DNA of 21,678 nt from Apostichopus parvimensis (Eukaryota > Echinodermata > Holothuroidea > Aspidochirotida > Stichopodidae). The notes beneath the pieces are model-generated. The model was not told the DNA's origin. It searched no databases and worked only from the letters and a program-made list of their open reading frames with translations. Positions 1 through 9,747 of the stretch are shown piece by piece (the first letter of the stretch is position 1; each line of letters begins with the position of its first letter). The stretch is from positions 56,077 through 77,754 of the forward strand of contig KN884875.1 of the NCBI GenBank assembly GCA_000934455.1, written 5' to 3'. The translations under genes and the position numbers were made by a program.

Positions 1-488
1 TTGTACGGGGAGACAAAATGTACTGGCAAATCCAGTATAATTTGTCCTAGACAGGATGCACTGAATCAGGGGAGACATGCAACAGCTTGTATCGCTACAC
101 CGGATCGTCGGTTCAAAAAGGATCGCGCTGTAGCTTATTTACTCGATCATCGGTTTCGTATGCTTGCTGTAAAGCTAATCCGGGAGATAAATAAAACTGT
201 ATTTGCCTGCAAACGCGTAGTTAGTATAGTGCACGTGAAGTGCTTGCAGTTTTAGGTAGACAAGTTTCATTTGTTCATGGTGTTATTTTTTGGGCGGACA
301 ACACACCAGGAAGTATATTCATGTAGGTACCTACAAAGTGAGGGCGCTTGTGAGCGCCGTGACAGTCTCAGAATAAGTTGGCTACGCAGCTAGCCTCTGA
401 AATTGCAAATGCACAGAGACTATATGAAACTTTAAGTTTCAACGTCCTGTCATGTATAGGTATCGTTCACTTGACCAGTAATGCCAAT
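1..488. other. Unassigned, relatively CpG-rich flank
   Basis: I recognise no gene here. The first 240 bases have more CpG than most of the window and an open frame runs to a TAG ending at 255, but its translation (charged, no clear domain, no signal peptide) resembles nothing I know and it starts at the window edge. It could be the end of an exon, an old element or chance. Confidence 0.3.
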
Positions 489-514
489 ATTGTAGAGCGC
501 ACGCGCACTACAAT
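489..514. repeat. Short GC-rich hairpin
   Basis: ATTGTAG and GCGC arms are mirrored by GCGC and CTACAAT, with an A-A mismatch and a 2-base loop. It lies just upstream of SINE copy A. No function is evident. Confidence 0.4.
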
Positions 515-519
515 AACGA

Positions 520-697
520 GCCTACACTGGAATGGTTTCGAACCTCCGGACAGTCAATTAGTGTCCATAGCCTAGTTGGTGAAGGTGTCCGCATACAAAG
601 CCCAGACGCCCGGTTTCGAATCCCGGAGGAGGCTGGAAGCTTTCTTCACTGTTCTGGATTTTCCAACTCATTATAATTTCAAATATATATTGACTGA
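520..697 (+). mobile_element. tRNA-derived SINE, copy A
   Basis: A degenerate tRNA-like head (about 561-631) has an A-box-like TAGCCTAGTTGG and a B-box-like GGTTTCGAATCC at 612-623 with one extra T. It is followed by a body with CACTGTTCTGGATTTTCC and AACTCATTATAATTTC and an AT-rich tail. The same order of parts, with clear similarity, occurs at 2445-2640, which identifies a dispersed family. Similarity also extends about 40 bases upstream of the tRNA-like part (GGACA..CAAT.AG). The extra T and a disturbed anticodon stem argue against a working tRNA. Confidence 0.75.
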
Positions 698-1029
698 TTA
701 ACCCAAAGCACTCTTTTGGCTCCTTTGCATGAATAATGTTCTTTTGGAAAAGTATTTCGAAACATGAGAGCTTTGTGCACCCGATCCCATCCCCCCCCCC
801 CCACCACCCCTGCTTGTTAGATAAGCTTTTATATCATAAACATTGTTACTCCAGTTTGCTGGTGGATCATGTTTTTATAAAAAGCAGCAGAGTTGTATCG
901 AGTCACACAATTAATTGCTTCAACCAAAAAAACATATGCAAAAATAAAACTCCTTCTCCTTGAACACTTATTAAGAATCTTCTACCCAAGTATCTAATTA
1001 ATAAGATTTACGCTAAGAATAATTTAAAA
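698..1029. other. Intergenic stretch, nothing recognised
   Basis: AT-rich DNA with a C-homopolymer near 788-803. The open frames are short and show no recognisable protein. Confidence 0.5.
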
Positions 1030-1725
1030 AAATCCTCCCTAAATAAGTTCGACTTTCTAACTGGGAGGAGGCTTCGGCTCTTGCGGAGGGAAGGGGGGCC
1101 CCTAGTTTAGGAACCCGGTGGCTAAAGAGGGCTTGTGAGTCAAACTCCTGAAGTAGAGTTTTCTTCCAGCTTAACAGTCCAGCCACCGGTAAGAGAAGTT
1201 TTCGTTTTCTTCGGCTAAGTACTACTGGGAGGGTGGTCAAGTTGCTTGGGCTGGGGCAGCTTCCCATGCAGTAAAATCAGCTGGAGCGCCTGTTTGCTTC
1301 AGTTGGTTTGTGACTTTTCTGTAAACGCTTCAATTTCTGAAAGTATTTGCTAGTCTTCCTTTAACCTGATTTTCTCGATCTCTCTGATGTTTCTCTATGG
1401 TTTGCTTTTCCCTCAGATTCGGCAGCGTGAGATGATAGGGGTGGGGGTGGGGGGTAGAGGAAAAAATCCCTAACTTCGGGCATGCGTTGCAATTTTTTTC
1501 CAGTAAATGTGTGACGTGTTGGGTTGGTATGTGGGTGGATATAAGTGTTACTGTTTTTTCTTGTATTGTTCTCTCTATTTACTTATTGGAGCGCTGTACT
1601 AGATAAGCCTTCTGGAATTTTTGGAGTGCTTCCTTTCACAAATTTCCCTGTTGTTGATATGTTTTGTCACTTAGTTAACTTCTCTGTGTTTATATTGTGA
1701 AGAAACAAATAAATGAAATGAAATA
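1030..1725 (+). mobile_element. Possible truncated LINE 3' region
   Basis: A GC-richer block (about 1060-1270) grades into T-rich sequence and ends in a simple tail, AAATAAATGAAATGAAATAA, near 1706-1727. A short A-rich tandem tail of this kind closes many non-LTR retrotransposons of invertebrates. No reverse transcriptase motif is visible, so this would be 3' untranslated sequence of a 5'-truncated copy. The call is by style only; it could be two unrelated pieces. Confidence 0.35.
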
Positions 1726-2444
1726 ATATCACGGAAGTACATGTATCAGAATACAAAGGCAATGATAAGTCGGCTTTAACATGCATAAACCTTATACATA
1801 GTTGCTTCACGTAAATCCAAGAAAAAACCGTTTTCGACATTTTGTTTTGATTTTTCAATTTCAACTCTTTCCCCTCTTTTCAAATGTTTCTAGAAAATGA
1901 GAGAGAGAATGCCGAGTCCAACAATTTATGTTAGCTAGGTACGTTATAATCGATCTTGTTATACTTCTGCGGAGAACTGAAATAGCGCCCTTATTTGATG
2001 ACTGCGGAAATAAGCGAAATCTGCCAAAAATTGTTGATGAAGCCTGAGTATTGTATTACTCTCCGGACATGTCTCTGGTCATATTCCGTGTCCTTTATCG
2101 GGTACCTACTTTAAAAAATCAAGTTACACAACTTTTTACTTCTACAAATATCGACAATATATTTCCAAACCTGACCAACCAACACTGCATAACAGTGTTA
2201 TTAATATATTAGTTAACTGTGAATCAGGAAATTTATAACACTCACGACGATTTCAATTATAGATTTAGTCATTTGCCTTGTCGTTTACCTCCATTTCATT
2301 AAAAAAATTTGTTCAAAATATCTCTTTCGAGATCCGGCTTTAGGAATCACAAATGATTTCGAGTTGGTTAGCATCATGTTTGATCTCTAGAGCAAGGCAA
2401 ATATGTCACCAAACCAGAATTATTATTGTTCGATACAGGTGACA
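1726..2444. other. Intergenic stretch, nothing recognised
   Basis: AT-rich sequence with no convincing exon, RNA gene or repeat that I can identify. Confidence 0.5.
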
Positions 2445-2640
2445 AACGCCTAGAGTGGAACTACCACCTTCCTTACCGTTTTCGATCCTTTGGACATACA
2501 ATCAGCGTCTATAGCCTAATGGTTAGGGTGTCCGCATATAAAGCGGGAGGCCCGGGTTCGAATCCCGGTGGAGGCTGGAAATTTTTTCACTGTTCTGGAT
2601 TTTCCAACTCATTACGATTTCAATATATATATATATATAG
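2445..2640 (+). mobile_element. tRNA-derived SINE, copy B (intact tRNA-like head)
   Basis: Positions 2505-2575 fold as a full cloverleaf. The acceptor arms are GCGTCTA and TGGAGGC (one mismatch), the D stem GCCT/GGGT, and the anticodon stem TCCGC/GCGGG with 7-base loop ATATAAA. The variable loop has four bases and the T stem is CCGGG/CCCGG with loop TTCGAAT. The RNA polymerase III boxes match consensus: A box TAGCCTAATGG at 2512-2522 and B box GGTTCGAATCC at 2555-2565. The anticodon position would read ATA. There is no CCA. The body (CACTGTTCTGGATTTTCC) and TA-repeat tail are shared with copy A, so this is a SINE, probably still able to bind TFIIIC, not a tRNA gene. Confidence 0.8.
2620..2640. 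repeat. (TA)n microsatellite at SINE tail
   Basis: An alternating TA run forms the 3' tail of SINE copy B; copy A has a shorter version near 683-690. Confidence 0.85.
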
Positions 2641-3529
2641 ATATTAGAGTAGATATTTAAGTAGATATTAGCTGAGTATGCAAGAAATGTTGTAAAATTG
2701 CACGAAATTAAGACATTGCATGAAACCATAATTCATAGACCCCATACCCCTCCCCGTAGGAAGCGGTTCCAGCCAGTCAGTGGTAAAAGCTCCTCGTATC
2801 TGAATGAAAAAATATTGGCGGCATGTATGCAGACCAAATTCTGTATATTATTGTTTTCTTCATACTACAAACAAATATTCCTGTCCTTGCCGATAGTGGT
2901 AGTATGGTAGTTCAAGCGGTAGAATAATAGAGGGCGCTCTATAATTAAATGATTATTGTTAATGATAATATCTGTTTATAGTGCAGTTTTTTGAACTGGG
3001 CATCATTGTTATTTGGATGGCTTACCATCAAAACTACCTACAAACTTGGTAGCGTACGCGTGTAGATAGCAGGTGTGGACTAAGGAATTTGAAAATTAGG
3101 TTTCTTCCTACAAAAGGTAGCCCATCCATGGTCTATTTTCTTTTGATTAGTTTGGCAAGCCCTAATTTGTTTGACAGCCCTCCCAAACATTTTTCGAGTC
3201 ATAAAAGGGATAGCGACCCCTAATTTGAATACTAGGATCCCATTTCAAATGCAGAGGTGACGCGTCAAGACCTAAAAATGTTTTTTGTTATACCAGTGCT
3301 GATTATTTGGCAATGGAAAATTGTAAATCTTCCGATTTTGGTGAAGAAAGTTGAAAGATACGTACATGTTCTTCCAGAACTTCTAACTTTCAACAGCATC
3401 ACAAAGGCTTTTCTCCTTCTCCCGAAGTAATAACATTATCAAATATAGGCTAAATAGGCCCTCATTTTAAAAAGAAACTCACGGCTAGACCCACAAGGAA
3501 AGTATATTATTCATATCGTTTTATTTTAA
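2641..3529. other. Intergenic stretch, nothing recognised
   Basis: AT-rich DNA without a convincing exon. A few short open frames have no recognisable content. Confidence 0.5.
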
Positions 3530-3762
3530 TGTTTGCTACATCTCAGTAAAGTTGTTATTACGCCCTCGCTTAATTTTAGTTGTTATTTTTTTTTTTCTGC
3601 TACATTTCCCCCCTTGTTTTAGTTCTGTTGTTCTTTATTTCTTAAAGTGTTTGCTATTTGTTAACAATCGTTTTGCTTTTAAGGGCCTCGGGGGAGATTT
3701 GCCCTCTTGCTAATGCTAACCAAGGTTTTCCCTTCTGTCAAAAGGTAAATAAATAAATATAT
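3530..3762 (+). mobile_element. LINE 3' end (5'-truncated non-LTR retrotransposon)
   Basis: A T-rich block leads into GGGCCTCGGGGGAGATTTGC and CTAATGCTAACCAAGG and closes with the tandem tail GGTAAATAAATAAATA at about 3744-3759. This architecture (short GC hairpin region, then an AAATA repeat tail) is typical of CR1/L2-like elements in marine invertebrates. No coding part remains. Confidence 0.5.
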
Positions 3763-4048
3763 GTATAAGGGATCTGCTTTATTAATAGGTGGGGACAATA
3801 ATAATATAGTTCTTATATGAGCAGGATAAAACATTTTGTTCTGAAAGGGAGCCCCCGTCTATACCTACAAAAGATACTGCACATTGCAGCATGTTGCTAG
3901 CATGAAAATGACTTGGTCAAGTTTAACGTCACACTTTGACCATTTATGTTCATTTTGTCTGCAAATCACGTTACATTGTACTTCCTATTATTATACGTAA
4001 CTGCTCATCCGGCAATAAACGGGTGATGCTGTCTGCTTGTTTCTATAG
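3763..4048. other. Region upstream of candidate exon
   Basis: No repeat or gene recognised. CpG density rises toward 4000-4190, which would fit a promoter-side position, but I see no definite TATA box or initiator. Confidence 0.3.
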
Positions 4049-4186
4049 GGACTTGTGAAGCTGCGGCGTCCTGAGAGAAGACATTGGAAGTTTGGACTTT
4101 GAGTGAGGCAGCTACTATTAATACTAGTACTGGCAAAGCGCTTACGCTAACAAATATTAAGATGGCCTACTGAAAGAACTCCACCG
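4049..4186 (+). other. Candidate non-coding (5' UTR) exon with GTAAGT donor
   Basis: The segment ends in CCACCG followed by a consensus donor GTAAGT at 4187-4192. It begins after TTTCTATAG, which could be an acceptor or could simply lie inside a longer first exon. It is richer in CpG than its surroundings. A three-codon upstream ORF (ATG GCC TAC TGA) sits at 4162-4173 and no long frame crosses the segment. If real, it could splice to 14155 as the leader of the MGAT5/CCDC126-like gene. This rests on splice-site appearance alone. Confidence 0.25.
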
Positions 4187-4249
4187 GTAAGTTTTATCCA
4201 ATATAGGGAACGATTCGGACCTTGTTAGATAACCAATACTCTAAAAGAT

Positions 4250-4480
4250 AACATGGCATGATTGTTTGAAGGTAGCAATAAGGGACGTCCTTACAGTACA
4301 GTTGTAGCCTAGCTTAGGTCCGACCTAACTGGCGCTCAGCTAGGCCTGTGGCCTAGGCTATATATAAGAAACTTCAGTTTTTCAAAAGTTAGACTAAGCT
4401 AGCCTAGGACATGTGCTATGGCTATGTCTAACATTGATCTTAACTTCAGTTATGAGCCTTGGCTAGGCCTACATTGTTAT
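4250..4480. repeat. TAGGCC/CTAGG-rich stretch
   Basis: Self-complementary words such as AGCCTAGCTTAGG, CTAGGCC, GCCTAGGC and CTAGCCTAGG recur here and again at 4696-4711. This looks like degenerate repeat DNA, not coding sequence. Confidence 0.4.
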
Positions 4481-4561
4481 ATCGGTACAGTTCCACAGGG
4501 ACATCCTTATGTATACTGGGGGCCGGTCATCCAGCCATCGGTACTTTCAGCCATAGAAAAT

Positions 4562-4622
4562 GTGCTTTTCCGCCATGGAAAAAGTGCCATTCCTCTATGT
4601 TACCGCCTTGGCGGTAAAGCAC
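4562..4622. repeat. Inverted repeat with alternative hairpins
   Basis: GTGCTTTTCCGCC (4562-4574) pairs with GGCGGTAAAGCAC (4610-4622) with a single mismatch. A second, competing perfect hairpin, TTACCGCC-TT-GGCGGTAA, uses 4600-4617. The 3' arm can therefore pair with either of two 5' arms. Confidence 0.6.
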
Positions 4623-4867
4623 TTTTGTAAGGCGCAATTTGCACATTATTGTGGGTGCATTGTATATGCACTGTATATTGCTTCGCTTCACTCTACCTAG
4701 GCCTAGGCCCACAAAATCCAACAAATCGGTCATTTAAATCGACAATCAGCCTATCAATCAACCTAATTTAAATTGATTTAATCAACCAACTATTATAGTT
4801 GAAAACAGTGTTTCGACTCTTACGAACTTACAGTTAAAACTATTCAATCAACTGCGTATCAATTCCC

Positions 4868-5459
4868 CAAGGCCTCGACAAATACGGTCGCTAACTCGCC
4901 AATGGCGACTAGAATTTGCGACTGGCGAGCAAAAAATGCATTACGCTCGACATTTTGGCGAGTGGCTCACTCGCTCACTGCCTTTATATGATAGGCTTAC
5001 TATTAACTTGTGAGCCAATCAACAACGGCGTATTGCCTAATGTTACACATCACAGTAGAATTATCAAGTGCACTGTTACAAGTAGGTCCTAAGGAACAGC
5101 TCTGTTCACCAGCTCGAAACTAATTTGATACAAATCGACTAAAGGATGCACGATAGGTGTAACCAAACTGGAAAACTACAAACTTAAATAAATGCATAAC
5201 GACAACTCAAACGGGTAACGCATGAATATCATGTTTTAAACACTTTTGACGAAGCACAATTTAAATAGATCGTTTTTGCTGTAAACAACTAACAGTATCA
5301 CTAAACCGCGATATCCTAAGTTAGGCCATACTACCTAGGCTTATATCACACAAACACTTTGCGAGAAAAAATGGCGAGTAAATTTAACGTTTTGGCGAGT
5401 AGAATTTTAGACTCGGTCGCCAGTTGGCGAGTAGTTTTAAAAAAATTTGTCGAGGCCTG
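4868..5459. mobile_element. Inverted-repeat element built of TGGCGAGT words
   Basis: The 5' end reads CAAGGCCTCGACAAAT and the 3' end, reverse-complemented, CAGGCCTCGACAAAT. The similarity continues inward through ACTCGCCAA and TGGCGAC words. Both arms carry several TGGCGAGT / ACTCGCCA sub-repeats (for example 4974-4981 is a half word, with full words near 5372, 5393 and 5424). The CA-starting ends and non-coding core fit a non-autonomous DNA transposon, perhaps hAT. I found no matching 8-bp target duplication at these borders. Confidence 0.6.
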
Positions 5460-5743
5460 GTACCTACTATATTATGTACGAAGTTCCCGTACAACTGCAT
5501 GCATGAATTGAAGGTCATCATCAGTGTTGCCGCTTAGCATGCTAGAAAGTCAGATTACGGTCACCAATGCTACAATTTCAACAAGTATTTTACAGCCCCT
5601 AAAAGAGAAGCAGTTTTCCAAACCAAAGCATTTAATTGTCTGGTTTAGTTATCTCCAATAGCTGAGAATAATATGGCGTATCAGGGCCTCTAGAAAATGT
5701 AGTAAACTTGTACAGTTGAAATTGTGGCCAAATACTGGGGGTC
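5460..5743. other. Unassigned intron-like sequence
   Basis: No gene or repeat recognised between the two inverted-repeat elements. Confidence 0.5.
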
Positions 5744-5869
5744 TTAAGGGGTGTGAAGACTCGTGCAAAAAGAAATGTCTAATGCCGGTAATCTGACGTA
5801 GTTTCGAATGAGGTGTAACAGAAGTGTTAGACAGCACCATCGTTTCCAGAAAATATGCACACAGCTTGC

Positions 5870-5876
5870 TACAGTA
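5870..5876. repeat. TACAGTA footprint-like 5-bp gain (in MITE copy 1)
   Basis: Copy 1 reads GCTTGC-TACAGTA-CCTT where copy 2 reads GCTTGC-TA-CCTT (TA at 9856-9857). The flanks match exactly and the only change is +5 bp at a TA. This is the form of a Tc1/mariner excision scar. Confidence 0.75.
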
Positions 5877-5990
5877 CCTTCGATAATTAGACACTAGTGT
5901 ACAGTCAATACATACAGCTGCGGTCAATACCCACAACACAGTGTACATAGCAGCGATGGACATCTCAGGTCCAGATAAAAGATAACAAGG

Positions 5991-5997
5991 TACAGTA
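5991..5997. repeat. TACAGTA footprint-like 5-bp gain (in MITE copy 1)
   Basis: Copy 1 reads ACAAGG-TACAGTA-TCACG where copy 2 reads ACAAGG-TA-TCACG (TA at 9975-9976). Flanks are identical on both sides. Confidence 0.75.
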
Positions 5998-6119
5998 TCA
6001 CGTTTCATTGCTGTCTGCATTTTTTAGCGACAAGCAGAAAACTTCACTTGCAAGCAACGGAAAGTTAACTATTTCAGAGCGCGGCACGTGGTTTGGAGGC
6101 GAGTTTTCAACGCCTTTAA

Positions 6120-7060
6120 AGAGCCCTAGGGTTCAATGGAGTGTATGTGAGAAAATGAGAACCCCTATGGAATGCTGTCTTTAAATTTAGTGCAACCATT
6201 TTTCATTCATATTGAGTAAACCTTACAAGGTTTGATAGAATTTGGCTACCAAATATATGCAACTAGTTGAGCTCAATGGTTATATTGAAACTGGGACTGA
6301 CCATTGCCATTTTCTGGTGATAAATTAACTTTCCCTTAGACTCTCTTTTTACTGCAATGTTCCTTGTGCCACCAGCAGAGGAATGTTCAAATCAGATTAG
6401 AGTCTCTCAAATTCCCATTGTTTACATTGTTTGTGCAGTTAGAGATTTAAGCTTTCCACTGATATATCCCGAATTGAAAAATATCCATTGCTGTAGCCTG
6501 GTAGACATGTGCTCTAGCTGAAATTCTAAAGTTCTAGATTGTCATTCAAATAGGCCATTTTAATAAGTACAGTATGTACAGTACTGAAGATAAGTAGATA
6601 ATAGATTCAGTACAGCTCTCATCATTTTGGCATCCAAAAAAGGTAGCCGATAGGGGAGCTCTTGTTATTATGATGCCAGGAATAGCTGAGAAGGATTTAA
6701 AAGCATCTTCATCTGGTTTTTTTCTGATTCAGTGAAGAATTTGGTTTTTCTTTCAGGTTTTGTGTGACAATAGCTGTGATTTTGATGCATAATTTAAGGA
6801 GGAGTACTAGTGAGGTGTTGTTTAACAGGGTAATTGTATCAGTTTGAATTTGAAGCAGTGACTACACTGGATTTGCCTAAGTTCCATATGTGTCTAGTAC
6901 TGTACTTATACATTTGATGTAGTTCTACCGAGTAGCCTGGCTATGTTACCAGAAAACAAATTGTTTCTGCTGGACTGGTCTTGCCAAAAAGACACATTTT
7001 CAAGTAAGTTGTCAACATCTAGAATACCAGTCACTGAGTTGAATAAAATATTGCTCTTGA
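6120..7060. other. Unassigned intron-like sequence
   Basis: AT-rich DNA with no exon or RNA gene recognised. It contains several TACAGTA / TACTGTA heptamers, for example 6568-6574, 6577-6583 and 6898-6904. Confidence 0.5.
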
Positions 7061-7068
7061 GGTTCTAT

Positions 7069-7465
7069 CAGTGGCTTAGGAAGGTACTTTGGGGGGGCTG
7101 AAGACTGATGGCCGGCCTGGGGGAGGGGTCTAAGGGGAGGAGGTGTCCCCCTCCCCTTTGGAATTTTGTTGCATTTCCAGGTGGCCTCAGATGCAATATA
7201 GCACACTTCAACACCCACTCCATTTTGTAAATAATTTTGCATTTTCACCTGGCCTTACTGTAGATGCAATTTGGTGCTCCAAATGAGGTTTTTTTTCTGC
7301 CAAAATGTTCTGAGTAAAATGATGAATGTTGTTATCATTTATTGAAAAATGAAAAAGGGGTTTTCTGACTTGCGAAGCGGGGGGGGGGGCGGAATGATAC
7401 TTCCGCCCCCCATATTTTTCACTGGGGGGGCTGGCGCCCCAGCCCCCCTGGTTCCTACGCCCTTG
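7069..7465. mobile_element. hAT-like non-autonomous element
   Basis: The ends are CAGTGGCTTAGGAA and (reverse complement of the 3' end) CAAGGGCGTAGGAA, each followed inward by a G-run and GGGGGGCTG. The flanks GGTTCTAT (7061-7068) and GGTTTTGT (7466-7473) match at six of eight positions, which fits the 8-bp target duplication of hAT transposons. The 397-bp interior holds no transposase. It also contains a degenerate internal duplication: TTGCATTT.CA..TGGCCT near 7169-7186 and again near 7237-7255. Confidence 0.7.
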
Positions 7466-7638
7466 GGTTTTGTATTAATTTGCTCCTCATATATTGAAGA
7501 CCAAACAAAGCATGTTCACTCTACAGTAGATCATATATGTTAGTAGGCCTATGTAGTCAAATTTTGTGTACACATGTACACAGCAGGTTTGAAGACTATA
7601 ACTTTTGTCTCTTATAAAATACTATGTATATTCTACAT

Positions 7639-7944
7639 CAGGGGCGAGCAACCTTTCTTTACTTGGTGGTCAAATTGATGAAGTCTGGTATCCTGGCGGG
7701 TTGGACCAACATCAATACAGGTTTTTCCAATGTACAACCAGCCCCCATCTCCTCCCCCCCCCCAACCAGGTACAGCCCGCTAAGAAAAGTGCCATGATTC
7801 AACAACTTTTGTTGAGATTTTCATCACTTTTTATTTACTTTTTTACCTTTTTTTTGTAAAGTTCCAAAAAGTCCCGGGCCAGTAAAAAGCTGCTCTCTGG
7901 CCTGATTTTGCCCACAGGCTGAAGGTTGCCCCCCCCCCTCCCTG
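7639..7944. mobile_element. hAT-like non-autonomous element (GCAACCTT ends)
   Basis: The 5' end CAGGGGCGAGCAACCTTT is matched by a 3' end whose reverse complement starts CAGGGAGG, followed by a G-run and GGGCAACCTTC. This end style, with inward words such as GGGCCAGTAAAAAGC and GATTTTGCCCACAGGC, is common to hAT MITEs. The 8-bp flanks TTCTACAT and CTGTTCAT agree at five of eight positions, so the target duplication is eroded. No coding capacity remains. Confidence 0.65.
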
Positions 7945-8640
7945 CTGTTCATGGTGCTTGACTGCTTGTGTATAATAAGTACTATACTGTATACTGTACA
8001 TCTTTGCACTTAATTGTATAGCAAGTTGGCCATTATATGTAGCATTTTTGGTATGCGATTATGGCCAAATATCTCCCTGACAAAACTGTGAGAAATGATA
8101 TTATTGACCAGTGGCACATGTACGGTCTATGTTGAAAATGCTAACATATATACTGGATGTTGTAAATTTTCTTAAATTTTTATAGTACAATACTTACAGT
8201 TATAAAGTGATGTCGTAGAAAATATATTAAAAAAACAAAACAAATGATACGTTCTGTAATTTCAATGCCTTCCTCTTGAATCAACTCCTAAACAGAAATG
8301 TTAACTTAAAACCCTATTTTTGCAGATCAAACTTATGCTTTGCCAAACGGTTACCCCTGAACCTTCAGTTTCCAAATCATTAATCATTAATGCCAAAAAT
8401 TCAACTTTAAAGTGAAGAAGATGGAATTTGTTATAAATTTTATTTGATACACCTTATTAACAAATCTGTCCACAATATGTGGCTTATAAAGTTCTACTGT
8501 ACTGTATGTACAGTAATGGATACTGTATGTATTGTATTGTGCACTTGTAGGCCTCAGTGATTTACTGTCATAACTCCATCGTTTCCATAGCAATCAGATA
8601 TTCTTATAAATTTCTCCTTTACTGGCACTGCCAATATTGC
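7945..8640. other. Unassigned intron-like sequence
   Basis: AT-rich with no exon recognised. It holds clustered footprint-like heptamers: 7985-7991, 7992-7998, 8495-8501, 8500-8506 and 8509-8515. Confidence 0.5.
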
Positions 8641-8995
8641 TGGTGCTTTTGTTTCCCAAAAATATTGATTGCCTTTCCTCTGTATTCCATATTCATATTT
8701 ATGAACAACTTTTGCTGTTAAATATTCTGTACATAACTGTACTGTGTACATGGATATATGTGTACATGTACATGTATACATACAACTTAGGATCTGTATC
8801 TCATAGTAAGTGAACCCTACTTGCAAGTATCTGGTGCTTTTCAAAAAAACTGTATACTGTACCATATTCAAATTTATGAACAACTTATGTCGTTGAATAT
8901 TCTGTATATCATTTTTTATTAAGGTACTGCATACATAGATATTTACAGTGTAAATGTACATACATAGTACGTGAACCATACTTGCAAGCATTGAA
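8641..8995 (+). repeat. Degenerate tandem duplication, about 175-190 bp unit
   Basis: TGGTGCTTTT at 8641 and 8832, CCATATTCA.ATTTATGAACAAC at 8687 and 8862, and GTGAACC.TACTTGCAAG in both units show a two-copy direct duplication. The copies differ by many substitutions and small indels, so it is old. A 163-codon minus-strand open frame runs through it but has low-complexity Cys/Tyr/Ile/His content and looks fortuitous. Confidence 0.65.
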
Positions 8996-9583
8996 GCCAT
9001 GCACACTGTTTTTATGTGGATCTTTGCATGTGGTCTCAGTTGCAAAAATCAACTATAAATAATGGGTGAGTTTAGGCAGAAGTTAAGAAAAGAGAAAACT
9101 TTGAGTCCAATTAATGTTTCATATAGCTATAAAGATGTTCATGATTTTCATGATTTTCACCCTAAATTTTTATTTTTTGTCTGGAATTCTTCTTTGAGGT
9201 AATAAAGAGACAAGGTGTTGCCTCCTCAGTGCCATCCCTAAACGTTAATGAATGTTAAGCCAGTGTTTTTTTAAATTCCAATAATACGAACTCAAACATG
9301 ATGTTCCTTGAACCTCATATTCAATCAACAGAACACCCTTGGATGACTAAAGTTCTTCCATAAATAATCATCTTAAATTGCTCATTCATTCCCCTCACAA
9401 GTTTTTACACACTGTTGATCAAATTTTAAAGTCTGATATATGATATGAAAGATGTGCTTTCTTAGCATATTTCCTGAAATTACAAGAATTTACCCAAAAT
9501 TGATGCTATTTTAAAGGAGCAGCTTACCCTTTGTATAAATTCTGTACATGTGTATGTGTGCTTCTCAAGCCGTTATTCCTTAG

Positions 9584-9735
9584 TTTTAAAGAAACCCTCA
9601 ATGCTGCTTTAATGGTACTAAATCCTTTGTTTGAATCGACAGTCATATTAGTATTCAGTACTGTAGGTACAGAATACAGATCCTATCATTATTTCTGAAG
9701 TTGAAAGAAACCCCTAATGCTACTTGGAATGCAGC
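9584..9735 (+). repeat. Short direct repeat pair
   Basis: TTTTAAAGAAACCCTCAATG (about 9584) and GTTGAAAGAAACCCCTAATG (about 9699) are related 30-bp segments about 115 bp apart, just upstream of the second MITE. No element was identified. Confidence 0.4.
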
Positions 9736-9747
9736 ATTTCCTTTTAA

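Larger units (their letters stand above)
5748..6115 (+). mobile_element. TTAA-flanked MITE, copy 1 (piggyBac-like)
   Basis: The element is flanked by TTAA at 5744-5747 and 6116-6119, the target duplication typical of piggyBac elements. Its ends are imperfect inverted repeats: GGGGTGTGAAGACTCG at the 5' end, and AGGCGTTGAAAACTCG as the reverse complement of the 3' end (11 of 16 match). It is 368 bp with no transposase motif, so it is non-autonomous. A second copy in the same orientation starts at 9748 and confirms it as a dispersed family. A 123-codon open frame on the minus strand (5649-6020) crosses its 5' border and has no recognisable domain, so I do not call it a gene. Confidence 0.75.

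Noticed and set aside
2505-2576. Functional tRNA gene
   Set aside because: The cloverleaf is good, but the body and tail are shared with a second degenerate copy, the anticodon would be ATA, and an acceptor mismatch is present; a SINE explains it better.
5649-6020. 123-codon minus-strand open frame
   Set aside because: It runs through the 5' part of the TTAA-flanked MITE, crosses its border and has no domain; copy 2 has indels of 5 and about 20 bp that break it.
8554-9045. 163-codon minus-strand open frame
   Set aside because: It spans a degenerate tandem duplication, has no recognisable domain and looks like translated low-complexity intron sequence.
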